Origin: JALORV01 sp963707445
GTDB taxonomy: Bacteria; Pseudomonadota; Gammaproteobacteria; Burkholderiales; Burkholderiaceae_F
Assembly (NCBI GenBank): GCA_963707445.1
Contig: CAVPPW010000010.1
Location: 1-64,000, forward strand
Direction: 5' to 3'
Length of the DNA: 64,000 bases
Notes under the pieces: generated by a model
What the model saw: only the letters and a program-made list of their open reading frames with translations
Told to the model about the DNA's origin: nothing
Databases searched by the model: none
Part shown: positions 63,070 to 64,000 of the stretch, piece by piece
How the letters are laid out: each line of letters begins with the position of its first letter
How positions within the stretch are numbered: the first letter of the stretch is position 1
Position numbers and translations under genes: made by a program

Positions 63070-63687
63070 ATGAACGAGCCCGCAAGCCGGCATGACGCGC
63101 ACGCGACGGCGCGCCGGCACCTGCTGCGCGCCGCGGCGTGCAGCATCTGCGGCGCGCTGCCGCTGTTTGCCGCGGCAGCGACGCCGCAGCCGATCGATCC
63201 GCGCTTGGCGGAACTGCTGAAGGACAAGCGCACGCTCTGGCTGCGCCGCGGCTCGGAGGAGCTGCGTGCGACTTACTGGACCGCAACCGGGGGTCGCAAC
63301 CAGGACGAGTACCTGAACCTCTGCTGGCTGCTGCGCGACCTGCGGGCCGACCGCGTCTTCGCGATGGATCGCGCGCTGCTGGATACGCTGGCGGGCATGC
63401 AGGCGTGGTTGCGCCAGTCCGGTATCGATGCGCCGATCGAGATCCATTCCGGCTATCGCACGAGCAAGACCAACCTTTCGACCGAGGGCGCGGCGCGCAA
63501 TTCACGCCACGTGGTCGGTCAGGCGGCCGACATCTCGGTGTACGGCGTCTCGAGCGTCAAACTGGCCGGGCTGTCGAGCGTGCTCGGGCGCGGCGGCACC
63601 GGCTTTTACGTGGGCCGCGGCTTCGTTCATGTGGACGCCGGCGACGAGCGCGTCTGGATCAACCAGTCCAAGCGTCCACCCGGGTAA
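63070..63687 (+). CDS. DUF882 / YcbK-type M15-like peptidase
   Basis: A 205-residue exported protein with a Tat-like or Sec signal (ARRHLLRAAACSICGALPLF) followed by the DUF882 fold: IEIHSGYRTSKTNLSTEGAA, RNSRHVVGQAADISVYGV and GRGFVHVDAGDERVW. The metal-binding set (His of SRHVVGQAADI, Asp, and His of FVHVD) is present, as in peptidoglycan-cleaving YcbK proteins. It begins 22 bases after the thiolase. Confidence 0.9.
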   Translation: MNEPASRHDAHATARRHLLRAAACSICGALPLFAAAATPQPIDPRLAELLKDKRTLWLRRGSEELRATYWTATGGRNQDEYLNLCWLLRDLRADRVFAMDRALLDTLAGMQAWLRQSGIDAPIEIHSGYRTSKTNLSTEGAARNSRHVVGQAADISVYGVSSVKLAGLSSVLGRGGTGFYVGRGFVHVDAGDERVWINQSKRPPG

Positions 63688-63774
63688 ACCGCGCATCCGT
63701 GCGCTGGACGGCGCTTGGCGATCGCGTGGCATCGGCATCACAAGCAGTGAGCGCCGCCGCGGGCCACTTGCGTG

Positions 63775-63808
63775 ACGCGCCGGCGCACCTGAAGGAGCGC
63801 CGGCGCGT
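63775..63808. terminator. Strong inverted repeat between convergent genes
   Basis: Arms ACGCGCCGGCGC (63775-63786) and GCGCCGGCGCGT (63797-63808) pair perfectly over 12 bases with a 10-base loop. It lies between the DUF882 gene and the minus-strand haloperoxidase-like gene and may end transcripts from both sides, although no clear T tract follows. Confidence 0.5.
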
Positions 63809-63835
63809 GTCACCGACGTCGTGTTGCTTCCCGGC

Positions 63836-64000
63836 TCAGTCGAGCGGCTGCAGGCTGTTGCTGACCGTGAATCGACCGATGCTTTCGCCGAGTTTGAGCC
63901 CGGCGGTCGTTGCAAAGCGGAAGTGCAGCCCGGCCTTGACGCGAGAATCGGCGTTCTCCCTGGCGGCCTCGCTGAAGCTCTTGAAGTGACGTGTTGGATT
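63836..64000 (-). CDS. C-terminus of a PAP2 / vanadium-haloperoxidase-like protein (partial)
   Basis: Only the last 54 residues are in the window: FKSFSEAARENADSRVKAGL, HFRFATTAGLKLGESIG, ending SNSLQPLD. The GLHFRFA stretch, with the conserved His and Arg before the end, is the last vanadate/phosphate-binding segment of the family and resembles GGIHFRSAD of the protein at 20823-22096. The rest is past the right edge. Confidence 0.65.
   Translation of the reverse strand, partial: NPTRHFKSFSEAARENADSRVKAGLHFRFATTAGLKLGESIGRFTVSNSLQPLD

Noticed and set aside
1..64000. CRISPR array, tRNA, rRNA, prophage or replication origin
   Set aside because: No regular short repeats, no cloverleaf or rRNA stretch and no phage structural genes were seen on reading both strands; a dedicated search was not possible.

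Overview
The window looks like a chromosomal segment of a high-GC betaproteobacterium, most likely in or near the Burkholderiales. The clues are the gene order bamD / rluD-pgeF-phaC-phaA-phaB ... phaR-rimO, the order sucA-sucB-lpdA-zapE, a Bug-type tripartite tricarboxylate receptor and the even high-GC coding bias. No rRNA, tRNA or CRISPR array was seen. At least 19 genes, including conserved housekeeping genes, are split by single-base frameshifts. This points to indel errors in the assembly rather than to decay, so frameshifted genes are annotated as single loci.

Layout. 1-3.2 kb: a cyclic-nucleotide-binding/thioredoxin-reductase-like flavoprotein (left end cut), a cupin and a crotonase. 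3.2-10.2 kb: mixed accessory genes (membrane protein, ferritin-like protein, periplasmic serine hydrolase, PhnB-like protein, alpha/beta hydrolase with a Bug receptor, ThuA-like protein). 10.2-12.8 kb: integron-type gene cassettes (a VOC protein and a TfoX-like protein) whose shared attC site is interrupted by an IS110-family element of the IS1111 group with subterminal inverted repeats and a long 3' non-coding segment that could encode its guide (seek/bridge) RNA. 12.8-19.9 kb: fourteen small accessory genes all on the + strand, several overlapping (SnoaL-like, DUF1304, DJ-1/PfpI, SemiSWEET, PhzF, VOC, DUF2214, DUF1697, GFA, DUF1272). 20-25.7 kb: DSBH metal enzyme, vanadium-haloperoxidase-like protein with a divergent LysR regulator, a truncated membrane-gene remnant, a seven-bladed propeller protein and a LapA-like protein.

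25.8-28.7 kb: a Crp/Fnr regulator, a rubrerythrin-like diiron protein and a hemerythrin-like protein, with a perfect FNR box between the last two. 28.9-40.1 kb: two ways of oxidising 2-oxoacids placed back to back. On the minus strand are a ferredoxin-type 2-oxoacid oxidoreductase (korA, korB) and a GltD-like flavoprotein with two 4Fe-4S clusters. On the plus strand is the NAD-linked 2-oxoglutarate dehydrogenase complex (sucA, sucB, lpdA).

40-64 kb: mostly core genes: zapE, a PP2C phosphatase, a DinG-like helicase, bamD, rluD, pgeF, the polyhydroxyalkanoate genes phaC, phaA, phaB and phaR, rimO, a glutathione transferase, an outer-membrane protein, a second thiolase and a DUF882 peptidase. 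A block holding two lipoproteins, an AraC regulator and an iron/polyamine-type ABC importer separates phaB from phaR. The right edge cuts the C-terminus of a second haloperoxidase/PAP2-like gene.
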